A DNA stretch of 64,000 nucleotides from Agreia sp. PsM10 (GCF_030433855.1 NZ_JARUXC010000008.1:94175-158174); one strand, 5' to 3'. Counted from the first letter of the stretch, positions 8,683 to 17,657 are shown. Numbers and translations are program-made. Notes: generated by a model from the sequence alone, not told the origin.

Positions 8683-9776
8683 GAGGATGCCTCCACGGTC
8701 TGTGCGCCCGCCCTGCGTCGGCCGCGGATCGCGTTCCACAGCGCGAGTCGGCGATCGGCCTTGTCGGTGAACCAGTAGCCGATGGCGCTCGAGAGAAGGA
8801 TCACGGCCATGAACACGGAGCCGACCTCGGTGGGCAGCTGAACGAGGCCGAGCACCTGCGAGCTGCGCTCGACGAACGCGAGCACGAAGGCGCCCACGGC
8901 GACTCCGATCGGATGCGATCGGCCGAGCAGGGCCGCGGCGAGGCCGGTGAACATGAGGTCGGTGGGAAGCGTGCCGTCGAAGCGGAACGCCACGCCGAGC
9001 ACATGCGGCAGGCCCACCAGTCCTGCGATCGCGCCGGATCCGAGCATCGCCCAGATGATCCGCCGGTTCACCTTGATGCCGGCCGATTCGGCCGCCTCGG
9101 GAGACTTCGCCGCCACCTGCAGGGTGAACCCGAACGTCGTGCGGTACTGGATCAGATAGAAGACGATGCCGACCACGATGGCCAGAACGAGGAAACCCGA
9201 GATCGATGTGCGGTTGCCGATGCCCAGGTCGACGAGCGCGGGCATCGCCCCGTCGGCGCCGATGATGGCCGTGCCGGTGTTCTGCCCTCCGCCCGAGCGG
9301 AAGACGTTGGCGAGCAGGATCGCGACGACCGTGGTCGCGATGGCGTTCATGAGGATCGAGGTGATGACCTCGCTGACCCCGCGGTAGACCCGGAGAAGCG
9401 CCGGAACCAGAGCCCACAGCGCGCCGACCAGGCAGCACACCAGCAGGGTGATGGGCAGTCGCAGGTAGAGCGGCAGGGGCAGATTGGCGGCGACGACCGC
9501 GCCCGCCAGCGCGGCGACCCGGTACTGGCCGTCGACGCCGATGTTGAACAGGCCCATGCGCAGGGCGAAGGCCGCCGCGATGCCGGCGAGGTAGAGCGGC
9601 ACCGCGTTGTTCAGCGCCGACACGAGCGAAGCCGGCTCGATGCCGTAGTTCCACATGACCTCGTAGGCGCTGGCGGCCGAGTATCCGCCGAAGGTGAGGA
9701 AGAGCGTGGTCACGAGCAGCGCGAGCAGCACCGATACGACGGGGCCGGCGATCGTGAGCAGGATGCGCCGGGTCAT
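8679..9776 (-). CDS. Nucleoside-type ABC transporter permease (first subunit)
   Basis: A 365-residue BPD_transp_2 permease related to NupP/YufP. It has the family segments ALRMGLFNIGVDGQYRVAAL, GVSEVITSILMNAIA and PTDLMFTGLAAALLGRSHPIG. It pairs with the adjacent second permease and the fused ATPase as a BmpA-type importer. It overlaps both neighbours by 4 bp (ATGA). Confidence 0.88.
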   Translation of the reverse strand: MTRRILLTIAGPVVSVLLALLVTTLFLTFGGYSAASAYEVMWNYGIEPASLVSALNNAVPLYLAGIAAAFALRMGLFNIGVDGQYRVAALAGAVVAANLPLPLYLRLPITLLVCCLVGALWALVPALLRVYRGVSEVITSILMNAIATTVVAILLANVFRSGGGQNTGTAIIGADGAMPALVDLGIGNRTSISGFLVLAIVVGIVFYLIQYRTTFGFTLQVAAKSPEAAESAGIKVNRRIIWAMLGSGAIAGLVGLPHVLGVAFRFDGTLPTDLMFTGLAAALLGRSHPIGVAVGAFVLAFVERSSQVLGLVQLPTEVGSVFMAVILLSSAIGYWFTDKADRRLALWNAIRGRRRAGAQTVEASS

Positions 9777-11305
9777 GCCGCCGCCTCTGGTTGGCGCCTG
9801 ACGCCGGTCATGTATTCGCCGAGCTCCTGCGCATCCACATCTGCCGGGTGCAGTTCGGCGACGATGCGACCGCGGTAGAACACCAGCAGCCGGTCGGAGA
9901 GCGAGAGCAGTTCGTCGAGGTCGGCCGAGATGAGCACCGTGCCGAGACCGCGGTCGCGTGCGGCGGTGAGTTCGGTCCAGACGGCCGACTGGGCGCCGAT
10001 GTCGACGCCGCGCGTGGGGTGGGCGGCGATGAGCACATCGGGGGATGAGCCGAGTTCGCGCCCCACGATGAACTTCTGCTGGTTGCCGCCCGAGAGCGAC
10101 GAGGCGAGGCTCGCGACGGAGCCGCCGCGCACGTCGAACTTCTCGATGATCGAGGCGGCGGCCGCGGCGGCGCCGGAACGGCTGAACCACGGGCCGCGCT
10201 TGATCGGCGCCCTCGAGTGGTAGCCGAGGGCGGCGTTCTCGCGCAGGGCCATCGACAGCACGAGACCGTCTTTGTGCCTGTCCTCGGGAATGTAGGCCAT
10301 GCCGCGGGCGCGGCGCTGCTCGGTGGTCAGAGCACTGATGTCGTGTCCGCCCAGCGACACGGTGCCGGTGCTGGCGGTGCGGCCGAGAAGAGCGAGCAGC
10401 AGTTCGGACTGTCCGTTGCCCTCGACGCCGGCGATCCCGACGATCTCGCCGCTGTGCACGGCGAACGACACGTCGTCGAGCGCGGCGACCTCGCCGTCGA
10501 GACCGACGCTGAGGTTGTCGGCGGAGAGCACGACGTCGTCGCCGGGCGGCAGGGAGCGGGGGCTCACCGACGGCATCGCCACCTTGACCATCAGCGAGGC
10601 GAGTTCGGCGGCGCTGGTCTCCGACGCGATGCGGTGCCCCACCACCTCGCCCGCTCGGATCACGGTGATCTCGTCGGCGAAGTCGAGCACCTCGTCGAGC
10701 TTGTGCGAGATGAAGATCACAGCGGCGCCCGCGGCGGTGAACGCGCGCATCGCCGCGAACAGCGACTGCGCCTCGCTCGGCACGAGCACCGCCGTGGGCT
10801 CGTCGAGGATGATGATGCGGGCGCCGCGGTAGAGCACCTTGAGGATCTCCACGCGCTGCCGGCCTCCCACGCCGAGCTCGCGCACGACGGCATTCACGTC
10901 GACCGGGAAGCCGTTCGTCGCGGCGAGTTCCGCGACGCTCCGGCGGGCCGCACGGCTGTCGAGCCGCAGGGCGGAACCGGGCTCGTCGGCGAGAACCACG
11001 TTCTCCCACACGCGGAGCGCGTCGGCGAGCAGGAAGTGCTGGTGCACGATGCCGATGCCGGCGCGCTGGGCGTCGCGGGGCGACGAGAACGTGCGCGGCT
11101 CGCCCGCGATCGTGATCGTGCCCTCATCGGGGTGCTCCTCGCCGGCGAGGATCTTCATGAGGGTCGACTTGCCCGCACCGTTCTCTCCCACGATCGCGTG
11201 CACCGTGCCCGCTTTCACGGACAGGTCGATGCGATCGTTGGCGGTGAAGGTGCCGAACCTCTTGACGATGCCCGTGAGGCGCACCAGCTCTTCCTGCTTC
11301 TGCAT
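9773..11305 (-). CDS. Nucleoside-type ABC transporter ATP-binding protein (two nucleotide-binding domains)
   Basis: A 510-residue protein with two fused ABC domains, as in YufO/RbsA-type ATPases. The first domain has a full Walker A, GENGAGKST (residues 40-48), and Walker B IIILDEPTAVLVPSEA. Its signature is atypical for ABC proteins (LGVGGRQRVEI). The second domain has VEGNGQSELL in place of Walker A and the signature SLSGGNQQK, the usual asymmetry of this family. ATG 11305 is preferred over TTG 11311 because AGAAGG lies about eight bases upstream of the ATG. Confidence 0.9.
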   Translation of the reverse strand: MQKQEELVRLTGIVKRFGTFTANDRIDLSVKAGTVHAIVGENGAGKSTLMKILAGEEHPDEGTITIAGEPRTFSSPRDAQRAGIGIVHQHFLLADALRVWENVVLADEPGSALRLDSRAARRSVAELAATNGFPVDVNAVVRELGVGGRQRVEILKVLYRGARIIILDEPTAVLVPSEAQSLFAAMRAFTAAGAAVIFISHKLDEVLDFADEITVIRAGEVVGHRIASETSAAELASLMVKVAMPSVSPRSLPPGDDVVLSADNLSVGLDGEVAALDDVSFAVHSGEIVGIAGVEGNGQSELLLALLGRTASTGTVSLGGHDISALTTEQRRARGMAYIPEDRHKDGLVLSMALRENAALGYHSRAPIKRGPWFSRSGAAAAAASIIEKFDVRGGSVASLASSLSGGNQQKFIVGRELGSSPDVLIAAHPTRGVDIGAQSAVWTELTAARDRGLGTVLISADLDELLSLSDRLLVFYRGRIVAELHPADVDAQELGEYMTGVRRQPEAAA

Positions 11306-11339
11306 GGCCAATCCTTCTCGGCTAGAACGTCCTTCTCGG

Positions 11340-12386
11340 CTAGAGCGCCGACGTCACCGTGATCGTTCCGGCGATGATGTCCGCCTTGGCCTTCTCGAGC
11401 TGCTCGCTGTACTGGTCGACGAAGCCGCCCGAGGTCGAGTAGCCGACGCCGTCGTTCGACAGATCGAAGTCCTGCTCGCCCTCTTCGAGGGTTCCATCGA
11501 GGAATGCCTTGATCGAGTCCTCGACGGCCACGTTCACGTTCTTGATGGCCGAGGTCAGGATGTACGGCTTGATCGAGTCGTCGACCTGCTCGTAGACGTC
11601 GCCGTCGACCCCGATGGCCCAGTTCTTCTGGGCGTCGGTGCTGGATGCGGCCGCCTGCTCGTAGACTCCCTGGCCCGATCCGCCGGCTGCGGCGTAGATG
11701 ACGTCGGCTCCGCTGGAGTACATCGATGCCGCGGCCTCCTTGCCCTTGGTCGGGTCGGAGAATCCGGTGAAGTCACCGAGAGGAGCCAGGTAGGTGGAGT
11801 CGACCGTGATGTTCGGGTCGACCGAGGTCGCGCCGGCCTCGAAGCCGACGAAGAAGTTCTGGATGCTCGGCTGGTCGACGCCGCCGATGAATCCCACGTG
11901 GCCGGTCTTCGACGCGAGTGCCGCGGCCATGCCGACGAGGTAGGAGGACTGCTCTGCGGCGAACGAGATGGTGGTGGTGTCGGGGATGACCGTGCCCTTG
12001 TCGATGTCGACGGCGACGAACTGCGTGTCGGGGTGGTCGGTCGTCTGCTCCATGGGGGTCGCGTACTGGAACCCGATGCCGATGGCGAGGCCGGCTCCCT
12101 CGGAGATGGCGAGGTCGAGGCGGTCCTGGTAGTCGTCGGTGTTGGGGCTGGAGAGGTCGATGGGGGTGAAGTCGAGGCTGTCCTGCGCGTCGGTGAAACC
12201 CTTGTACGCGCTGTCCATGAACGAGAAGTCACCCGTCGTTCCGTAGAGCATCGCGACCTTGGGAAGGTCGGGATCGGTGCTGGCGCCCGTGGTGGCCGTC
12301 TTGCCGGAGCAGGCCGTGAGCGCGAGCGAGGCGGCGAGCACGAGGCCGCCGACCGCGAAGAGGCGAGAGCTGTGGATGCGTGACAA
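11340..12386 (-). CDS. BMP-family nucleoside-binding lipoprotein
   Basis: A 348-residue solute-binding lipoprotein of the Bmp/PnrA (basic membrane protein) family, which binds purine nucleosides in characterised members. The signal peptide ends in a lipobox LALTAC with Cys26 as the lipidation site. Family blocks include MLYGTTGDFSFMDSAYKGF, VGFIGGVDQPSIQNFFVGF and DVIYAAAGGSGQGV. TTG 12386 is chosen as start: AAGGAG lies seven bases upstream, and extensions further upstream read into the operator region. First gene of the bmp-ATPase-permease-permease-amidohydrolase operon. Confidence 0.9.
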   Translation of the reverse strand: MSRIHSSRLFAVGGLVLAASLALTACSGKTATTGASTDPDLPKVAMLYGTTGDFSFMDSAYKGFTDAQDSLDFTPIDLSSPNTDDYQDRLDLAISEGAGLAIGIGFQYATPMEQTTDHPDTQFVAVDIDKGTVIPDTTTISFAAEQSSYLVGMAAALASKTGHVGFIGGVDQPSIQNFFVGFEAGATSVDPNITVDSTYLAPLGDFTGFSDPTKGKEAAASMYSSGADVIYAAAGGSGQGVYEQAAASSTDAQKNWAIGVDGDVYEQVDDSIKPYILTSAIKNVNVAVEDSIKAFLDGTLEEGEQDFDLSNDGVGYSTSGGFVDQYSEQLEKAKADIIAGTITVTSAL

Positions 12387-12427
12387 GAGGGTCTCCTTCG
12401 GACGGTTCGATAGGGCGACGGTACGCC

Positions 12428-12441
12428 GCAAAACGCTTTGC
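12428..12441. promoter_or_regulatory. LacI-type operator, purine-locus site 1
   Basis: The 14-bp near-palindrome GCAAAACGCTTTGC with a central CG is typical of LacI-family operators. It lies 42 bp upstream of the bmp gene start. The same motif recurs at 12485, 21387 and 21524, next to a LacI gene at 21590. Function is inferred from recurrence and position. Confidence 0.7.
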
Positions 12442-12460
12442 AGTGTTTCCCGAATGTTTC

Positions 12461-12477
12461 GAGTATAAGAAATACTC
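12461..12477. promoter_or_regulatory. Palindrome GAGTAT-N5-ATACTC between two operators
   Basis: A perfect 6-bp inverted repeat with a 5-bp spacer, about midway between the two LacI-type sites in the bmp/ThuA-like divergent promoter region. Could be a site for a second regulator or part of overlapping promoters. Confidence 0.4.
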
Positions 12478-12484
12478 CGGGCGT

Positions 12485-12498
12485 GCAAAACGATTGGT
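12485..12498. promoter_or_regulatory. LacI-type operator, purine-locus site 2 (imperfect)
   Basis: GCAAAACGATTGGT keeps the left half and central CG of the site-1 motif but has a degraded right half. It lies 14 bp upstream of the ThuA-like gene start, so binding would overlap that gene's transcription or translation start region. Confidence 0.55.
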
Positions 12499-12511
12499 AT
12501 ACAGTGCTGCC

Positions 12512-13267
12512 ATGTCTCGCGTCCTGCTCCTCGGAGAATCCTGGTTCGTCTATTCGGTTCACCAGAAGGGCTTCGACTCCTTTCACACCTCGGAGTTCAC
12601 TCTGGGCGGGCAGGAGTTCGTGGCCGCCCTGCGCTCCGCCGGTCACGAGGTCACCCACATTCCGGCGCACGAGATCTCCACGCGCGTGCCCGCCGACGCC
12701 GAGGGCATCGCGGCGATCGCCGACGTCGTCGTGATCTCCGACGTCGGAGCCAACACGTTCCAGCTCCCCCCGGCCACGTTCACCCGGTCGGAGACCCAGC
12801 CCGACCGAACGGAGTCGCTGCGCGAGTTCGTGCAGCTCGGCGGCGGCCTCCTCATGGTCGGCGGCTACCTCACCTTCTCCGGCATCGACGCGAAAGCGCG
12901 GTGGGGGCGCACGCCGCTCGCCGAGGCTCTTCCCGTCGAGATCCTCGATCGCGACGACAGGGTGGAGCTGCCGGCCGGCGCCGCACCGCAGCTCGGCTAC
13001 GGGCATCCCATCACCCACGGTCTCGACGAGCAGTGGCCCGAGCTGCTCGGCCTGAACGAGGTGACCACCCGGCCGGGCGCGGCGACGCTCGCGAGCTGCG
13101 CCGGGCATCCACTGCTGGCCGTCGGCGGATACGGGGCGGGCCGCAGCGCCGCGTTCACCTCCGACCTCGCGCCGCACTGGGCGCCGCCCGCGTTCCTGAG
13201 CTGGGCGGGCTATGCCCCGCTCTTCGACCGCACGATACGGTGGCTCGCGGGGGAGGAGATCGAATGA
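12512..13267 (+). CDS. ThuA-like / glutamine-amidotransferase-fold protein
   Basis: A 251-residue protein resembling the uncharacterised glutamine-amidotransferase-like (COG5426/DUF1355-type) family. It opens with SRVLLLGESW, has VVVISDVGANTFQ, and then LREFVQLGGGLLMVGGYLTFSG. The last block is the flavodoxin-like turn where true amidotransferases carry a Cys, and no Cys is present there (GGYLTF), so amidotransferase chemistry is unlikely. Its stop overlaps the next gene's ATG by 4 bp, so it forms an operon with the deaminase-like and creatininase-like genes. Role in that pathway is unknown. Confidence 0.65.
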   Translation: MSRVLLLGESWFVYSVHQKGFDSFHTSEFTLGGQEFVAALRSAGHEVTHIPAHEISTRVPADAEGIAAIADVVVISDVGANTFQLPPATFTRSETQPDRTESLREFVQLGGGLLMVGGYLTFSGIDAKARWGRTPLAEALPVEILDRDDRVELPAGAAPQLGYGHPITHGLDEQWPELLGLNEVTTRPGAATLASCAGHPLLAVGGYGAGRSAAFTSDLAPHWAPPAFLSWAGYAPLFDRTIRWLAGEEIE

Positions 13268-14709
13268 CGAACGAGCAGGCGACCCAGGACACCGGGCGGG
13301 CATCCGCGCAGACGGTGCACACGATCGTCACCGGCGCGACGGTTCTCAGCCGCACGACCCGGCCCGCCCCGAACTACACCGAGCTGCCGCGCACCGATAT
13401 CGTGTCGCGCGGAACGGCGACGTTCCTCGACGACCATGCCATCGGCATCCGGGGCAACACGATCGCGTGGGTGAAGCCCACTGTCGACGTGACGCAGGCC
13501 GAGCGCGACACGGCGTCGACGCTCATCGACGGCCGCGGCCACGTGGCCATTCCCGGGCTCATGAACTCGCACACGCACTCGCCGATGACGATGTTCAGAG
13601 GCTCGGCCGAAGACGTGCCCACCAGCGAGTGGTTCAACGCCCACATCTGGCCGATGGAGGTCAATCTCACGGAGCGCGATGTGACCCTCGGGGCGCAGCT
13701 CGCCGTGGGCGAGATGCTGCTGGCCGGTGTCACGAGCTTCGCCGACCACTACTTCTCGACCGACCGCATCGCGGAGGTCGTGGCCTCGAGTGGCGCGCGG
13801 GCGCTTCTCGCATCCACGTTCTTCTCGTCGCAGGGCGAGGAGGGGATCGAGCGCTCGGCCGCATTCGCCGAGCGATGGAACGGAGCCGCCGACGGGCGCA
13901 TCACCACCGCGATGGGCCCGCACGCGACCTACACGGTGAACGACGCCGACCTCGAGAAGACCGCCGAGCACTCGCGTCGGCTCGGAGTGCGCACGCACAT
14001 CCACGCGTCGGAGAGTCCGTCGCAGACGCGCTCGAGCCTCGACCGGCTCGGGGTCACGCCCATCCAGGTGCTGCACGACACCGGCATCCTCGAGACCGGG
14101 ACCATCATCGCTCACGGCGCGGGCATCATCGAAGACGACCTGCGCTGGCTCACGCCCTGGGCCGACCGGGTCGCGGTCGCCTCGTGCAGCAAGGTCTACC
14201 TCAAGCACGCCCAGTCGGGCGGAACCCCCGTGAAGATGCTGCACGACGCCGGCATCACCGTGGGTGTCGGCACCGACGGCCCTGCATCGCACAACACCCT
14301 CGACGTGCTCGAGAGCGTGCGGTTCCTCTCGATGGTGCAGAAGGACGTGCACAGCGACGCCACGTGGCTGACTTCGCAGCACGCCCTCGACCTCGCGACC
14401 CGGCAGAGTGCGGATGCGTTCGGGCTCGGCGATTCGCTGGGTGCGCTTCTGCCCGGGTACATCGCCGACATCGTGCTGATCGACACGCTCGTTCCGCACA
14501 TGCAGCCGATGCACGACCTGGCGGCGGCGCTCGTGCTCAGCGTCAAGTCCTCCGACGTGCGCACGGTGCTCGTCGACGGGCGCGTCGTCGTGTCGGGCGG
14601 GCGGCTCACCACGATCGACGTGGTGGGCGTGGCCGAAGAGCTGCAGCAGCGGGTGCCCGCGCTGAAGGACACGTCGCACGGCCGTTCCATCCAGGACTAC
14701 GCGCCGTGA
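13264..14709 (+). CDS. TRZ/ATZ-family amidohydrolase (SAH/MTA deaminase-like), paralogue A
   Basis: A 481-residue metal-dependent hydrolase of the branch that includes S-adenosylhomocysteine/methylthioadenosine deaminases, guanine deaminase and chlorotriazine hydrolases. Metal and catalytic residues are visible: NSHTHSP (His103, His105), HIHASE (His245/247, Glu250), IAHG (His284) and GTDG (Asp338). It is co-transcribed with the ThuA-like and creatininase-like genes. It is clearly paralogous to the enzyme at 15531-16895, sharing almost every motif block. An aminopurine-type deaminase is a fair guess given the phosphorylase and importers nearby; the substrate is not proven. Confidence 0.82.
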   Translation: MTNEQATQDTGRASAQTVHTIVTGATVLSRTTRPAPNYTELPRTDIVSRGTATFLDDHAIGIRGNTIAWVKPTVDVTQAERDTASTLIDGRGHVAIPGLMNSHTHSPMTMFRGSAEDVPTSEWFNAHIWPMEVNLTERDVTLGAQLAVGEMLLAGVTSFADHYFSTDRIAEVVASSGARALLASTFFSSQGEEGIERSAAFAERWNGAADGRITTAMGPHATYTVNDADLEKTAEHSRRLGVRTHIHASESPSQTRSSLDRLGVTPIQVLHDTGILETGTIIAHGAGIIEDDLRWLTPWADRVAVASCSKVYLKHAQSGGTPVKMLHDAGITVGVGTDGPASHNTLDVLESVRFLSMVQKDVHSDATWLTSQHALDLATRQSADAFGLGDSLGALLPGYIADIVLIDTLVPHMQPMHDLAAALVLSVKSSDVRTVLVDGRVVVSGGRLTTIDVVGVAEELQQRVPALKDTSHGRSIQDYAP

Positions 14710-15440
14710 TCGAGGCGGCTCGCTCGACCTGGCCGGAGGTGGCCGCGCACGTCGCCGCCACGTCGGGCGTCGCCATCCTGCCGTTCGGCGCGCTCGAGCA
14801 GCACGGGCCGCAACTGCCGCTGTCGACCGACACCGCGACCGCCCAGGAGGTCGCCCGGCGGCTGGCGACCCTGCTCGACGCGGTGCTGCTGCCGCCGGTG
14901 CACTACGGAGAGACCTGGAACAACGCGGGCTACCCCGGAACCGTCTCGTTGTCGCCGGGCACCGTGACCGCGATCGCCAAGGACATCGGAGCCTCGCTCG
15001 TTCTCTCGGGCGTGCGCGCGCTCGTGATCGTGAACGGCGACTGGGGCAATCGCGAGCCGCTCGCCCGCGCCGTGAAGGAGCTCGTCGACGAGGGTGTGAT
15101 CCCGGCGATCGTGCTCGACTACCCGGGCATGGATGCCGCCATCGACGAGGTGCGCGAGTCGCGGCCCGCTGCTCCCGGGCTGAACCACGCCGAGGAGGTC
15201 GAGACCTCGATCATGCTCGCGATCGATCCGTCGAGCGTGCATCCCGAGCGCTACGTCGCCGAGTATCCGGTGTTTCCGCCGGAGTTTGGAACCGTGCCGA
15301 TGCAGCTGCACCCCTTCTCTCCGAGCGGAGTGTTCGGCGACCCGTCGAGCGCCACGGCCGCCAAGGGGGAGTACATCCTCGCCCGCACGGTGGAGGCCTC
15401 CCTCGCAGCGCTGAAAACCTTCCTCGCCAACCTCCCGTAG
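14706..15440 (+). CDS. Creatininase-family protein with altered metal-site motif
   Basis: A 244-residue member of the creatininase/MftE amidohydrolase family. The opening metal motif GALEQHGPQLPLSTDT is intact (Glu31, His33, Asp42), and HAEEVETSIM later supplies the conserved His/Glu block. The usual NGHGGN motif reads NGDWGN (residues 110-115), so a family metal-ligand His is replaced by Asp112. It may bind a different metal or have altered activity. GTG 14706 overlaps the previous stop by 4 bp, so it is the last gene of the ThuA-like operon. A role in opening a cyclic amide in the same pathway is inferred. Confidence 0.78.
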   Translation: MIEAARSTWPEVAAHVAATSGVAILPFGALEQHGPQLPLSTDTATAQEVARRLATLLDAVLLPPVHYGETWNNAGYPGTVSLSPGTVTAIAKDIGASLVLSGVRALVIVNGDWGNREPLARAVKELVDEGVIPAIVLDYPGMDAAIDEVRESRPAAPGLNHAEEVETSIMLAIDPSSVHPERYVAEYPVFPPEFGTVPMQLHPFSPSGVFGDPSSATAAKGEYILARTVEASLAALKTFLANLP

Positions 15441-15453
15441 CTCTTACATGCCT

Positions 15454-15523
15454 GCGCCTGTTGCCGAGAACGACGGATGTTTCCGGTCGCCGGGGAACGT
15501 CCGTCGCGCCGGGTAACAGGCGC
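15454..15523. terminator. Long imperfect hairpin at convergent gene ends
   Basis: Arms 15454-15481 and 15496-15523 are 28 nt and match at about 21 positions, including GCGCCTGTT with AACAGGCGC at the base. It lies between the 3' ends of the creatininase-like gene and the converging amidohydrolase, so it probably ends transcription from both sides. No U-tract is visible. Confidence 0.6.
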
Positions 15524-15530
15524 CGCTAGC

Positions 15531-16895
15531 CTAGGCGTCGTAGTTCTGGATGCTCCTGCCGTGGCTTCTGTCGGTCAGGCGGGCCAGGCGCGGCTGGAGT
15601 TCGGCGACCACGGCGGGGATATCGATGGTGAGCACCTTCTTGCCGCGCATGAGCACCCGGCCGGCGGCGATCGTGGTGTCGATGTCGTTCGAGCGCGCGC
15701 TGTAGACGAGCATGTTGGCGTAGTCGTGGATCGGCTGGTTGCGCGGCTCCGACAGGTCGACGAGCACGAGGTCGGCCTGGTACCCGGGGGCGAGGCGTCC
15801 GATGCTGTCTCCGAGCTGCACGGCCCGGGCGCTCTTGATCGTGGCGTGTCCCAGCACCTGGCGTGAGGTCAGGTAGGTCTGGTCCCGTTCGAGCGCCTTC
15901 TGGGTCAGCGCCATGAACGTCATGCTCTCCCACACGTCGAGGGTGTTGTTCGAGGCGGCCCCGTCGGTGGCGAGGCCCACGGGGATGCCCGCCGATTCGA
16001 GCAGGCGCACCGGTGTGGTGTCCGGCCCGTGCTTCAGGTATCCCTTGGGCGCGCTGCCGATGCCGATGCTCCCCGTCGCGGCGAGGAACAGCGGCAAATC
16101 CTCCGCCACGATGCCGATGCCGTGCGCGATGAGCAGCTTTCCGTCGAGCAGCCCCGCGCGGCGCAGGGTCTCGATGGGGGTGTGGCCGAAGCGCTCGCGG
16201 CTGTGCTTCATCTGGTAGCGCGCCTCCGAGGCGTGGATGTGCACGAGGAGGTCGTTGTCGCGGGCCGCCTCGGCGGTCTTCGCGAGGTCGTCGTCGGTCA
16301 CCGTGTAGGGCGCGTGCGGTGCGAGCGCGGTGGTGATGCGGCCGTCGGCGGCTCCGCGGTTCTCGACCGCGAACTGCAACGATCGCTCCAGCCCGGCCTC
16401 GCCGTCGGAGGAGAAGTAGGTGGAGCCGAGCACCCCGCGCAGCCCGCTTTCGTCGGTGACCCGGGCGATCGCATCCATGTTGAAGTAGTGGTCGGCGAAC
16501 GTCGTGACGCCGCTGCGGATCATCTCGGCGGCCGCCAGCCTGGTCGCCAGCTCGACGTCGTCATCGGTGAGGTTCACCTCCATCGGCCAGATGAAGTCGT
16601 TGAACCACGTGTCCTCGGGAACGTCTTCGGCGGCGCCGCGGAACATCACCATCGGCGAGTGTGTGTGGCAGTTGATGAAGCCGGGCATGGCGAGCATTCC
16701 GGATGCGTCGATCGTCTCGAGCGCGGGAATGGGTCGTTCCGAGGGCGGCCGGGATGCGGAGATCGATTCGATGAGCCCGCCGCGCACGACGATGGTCTGG
16801 TTCTCGGCGAAATCGACCTCGCCGGCGTCGGTGTGAACGAGCACGACCGCGTTCGTGATGACGAGGTCGGCGGGGGCGGGCTGCGGATCGGTCAT
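15531..16895 (-). CDS. TRZ/ATZ-family amidohydrolase (SAH/MTA deaminase-like), paralogue B
   Basis: A 454-residue amidohydrolase paralogous to the enzyme at 13264. Metal and catalytic residues are in the same positions: NCHTHSP (His77, His79), HIHASE (His219/221), IAHG (His258) and ATDG (Asp311). Long blocks such as FRGAAEDVP, IWPMEVNLT and SHGRSIQNY are shared with paralogue A. The ATG at 16895 has AAGGAG eight bases upstream; an ATG two codons earlier sits too close to it. Last gene of the NMT1-importer/phosphorylase operon, 31 bp after deoD. Probable aminopurine-like deaminase; exact substrate unknown. Confidence 0.82.
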   Translation of the reverse strand: MTDPQPAPADLVITNAVVLVHTDAGEVDFAENQTIVVRGGLIESISASRPPSERPIPALETIDASGMLAMPGFINCHTHSPMVMFRGAAEDVPEDTWFNDFIWPMEVNLTDDDVELATRLAAAEMIRSGVTTFADHYFNMDAIARVTDESGLRGVLGSTYFSSDGEAGLERSLQFAVENRGAADGRITTALAPHAPYTVTDDDLAKTAEAARDNDLLVHIHASEARYQMKHSRERFGHTPIETLRRAGLLDGKLLIAHGIGIVAEDLPLFLAATGSIGIGSAPKGYLKHGPDTTPVRLLESAGIPVGLATDGAASNNTLDVWESMTFMALTQKALERDQTYLTSRQVLGHATIKSARAVQLGDSIGRLAPGYQADLVLVDLSEPRNQPIHDYANMLVYSARSNDIDTTIAAGRVLMRGKKVLTIDIPAVVAELQPRLARLTDRSHGRSIQNYDA

Positions 16896-16926
16896 GATCA
16901 TGCTCCTTCGGTGCGCGGGGCGGGGG

Positions 16927-17625
16927 CTACTGCAGCGCCGCGAGGGCGAACGACACCATGTCGGCGAAGGTGGCCTCGCGCTCGGCGGCCGTCATCTCCG
17001 AGCCGGGCAGGTCGCTGATCGTGCCCACCATCAGGGCCTCGAACTTCTCCTTGAGGGCGACCGCGTAGAGCCCGGCCGCCTCCATGTCGATGCCGATCGT
17101 GCCGTAGGCCAGCAGCTTGTCGACGAGTGTCGTGTCGGGGTTGTAGAAGCTGTCGGTGGTGAACAGCGGGCCCACGTGGATGGTCTTGCCCGTCGCCTCG
17201 CCATGCTCGACGGCCTTGCGCAGCAGCGGGAACGAGGGCGCGTGGCTGAGGGTGACCCCGGGAACCCACTCGGTCGTCATGTTCGAGTTCGTGTGGGCGG
17301 CCGAGGCGGCGACCACGTCGCCGAGCTCGAGGTAGGGCGCGATGCCGCCGATGGTTCCGACCCGGATGATGCGGGTCACGTCGTAGAAGCGGGCCAGCTC
17401 GGTCGCGTAGATCGCCATCGAGGGCATTCCCATGCCCGAGGCGAGGACCGAGATCGGCTTGCCGTTGAAGGTTCCCGTGTAGCCGAGGATGCCGCGCACC
17501 TCGGTGACGAGCTGCGGATCGTCGAAGAAGGTCTCGGCGATGAGCTTGGCCCTGCGGGGATCGCCGGGCATCAGAACGTCGGGGGCGAAGGCTCCGGCGT
17601 CGGCGCCGATGTGGGGAGTGGCCAT
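16927..17625 (-). CDS. deoD: Purine nucleoside phosphorylase, DeoD type
   Basis: A 232-residue hexameric-type purine nucleoside phosphorylase that splits purine nucleosides with phosphate into base and (deoxy)ribose 1-phosphate. It opens MATPHI with the His that reaches into the neighbouring subunit's site. It has the phosphate-binding GDPRRAK, VRG and RVGT segments, the ribose-binding MEAAG, and a catalytic Asp in ISDLPGSE followed by the helix-forming AAER. Compared with E. coli DeoD, the loop after the catalytic Asp is a few residues shorter and lacks the HIRTHEQ text, so base preference may differ. It lies between the fused permease and paralogue B. Confidence 0.88.
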   Translation of the reverse strand: MATPHIGADAGAFAPDVLMPGDPRRAKLIAETFFDDPQLVTEVRGILGYTGTFNGKPISVLASGMGMPSMAIYATELARFYDVTRIIRVGTIGGIAPYLELGDVVAASAAHTNSNMTTEWVPGVTLSHAPSFPLLRKAVEHGEATGKTIHVGPLFTTDSFYNPDTTLVDKLLAYGTIGIDMEAAGLYAVALKEKFEALMVGTISDLPGSEMTAAEREATFADMVSFALAALQ

Positions 17626-17657
17626 GATGTGTCGTCTTTCTTCTGGGGCGGGCGGGG

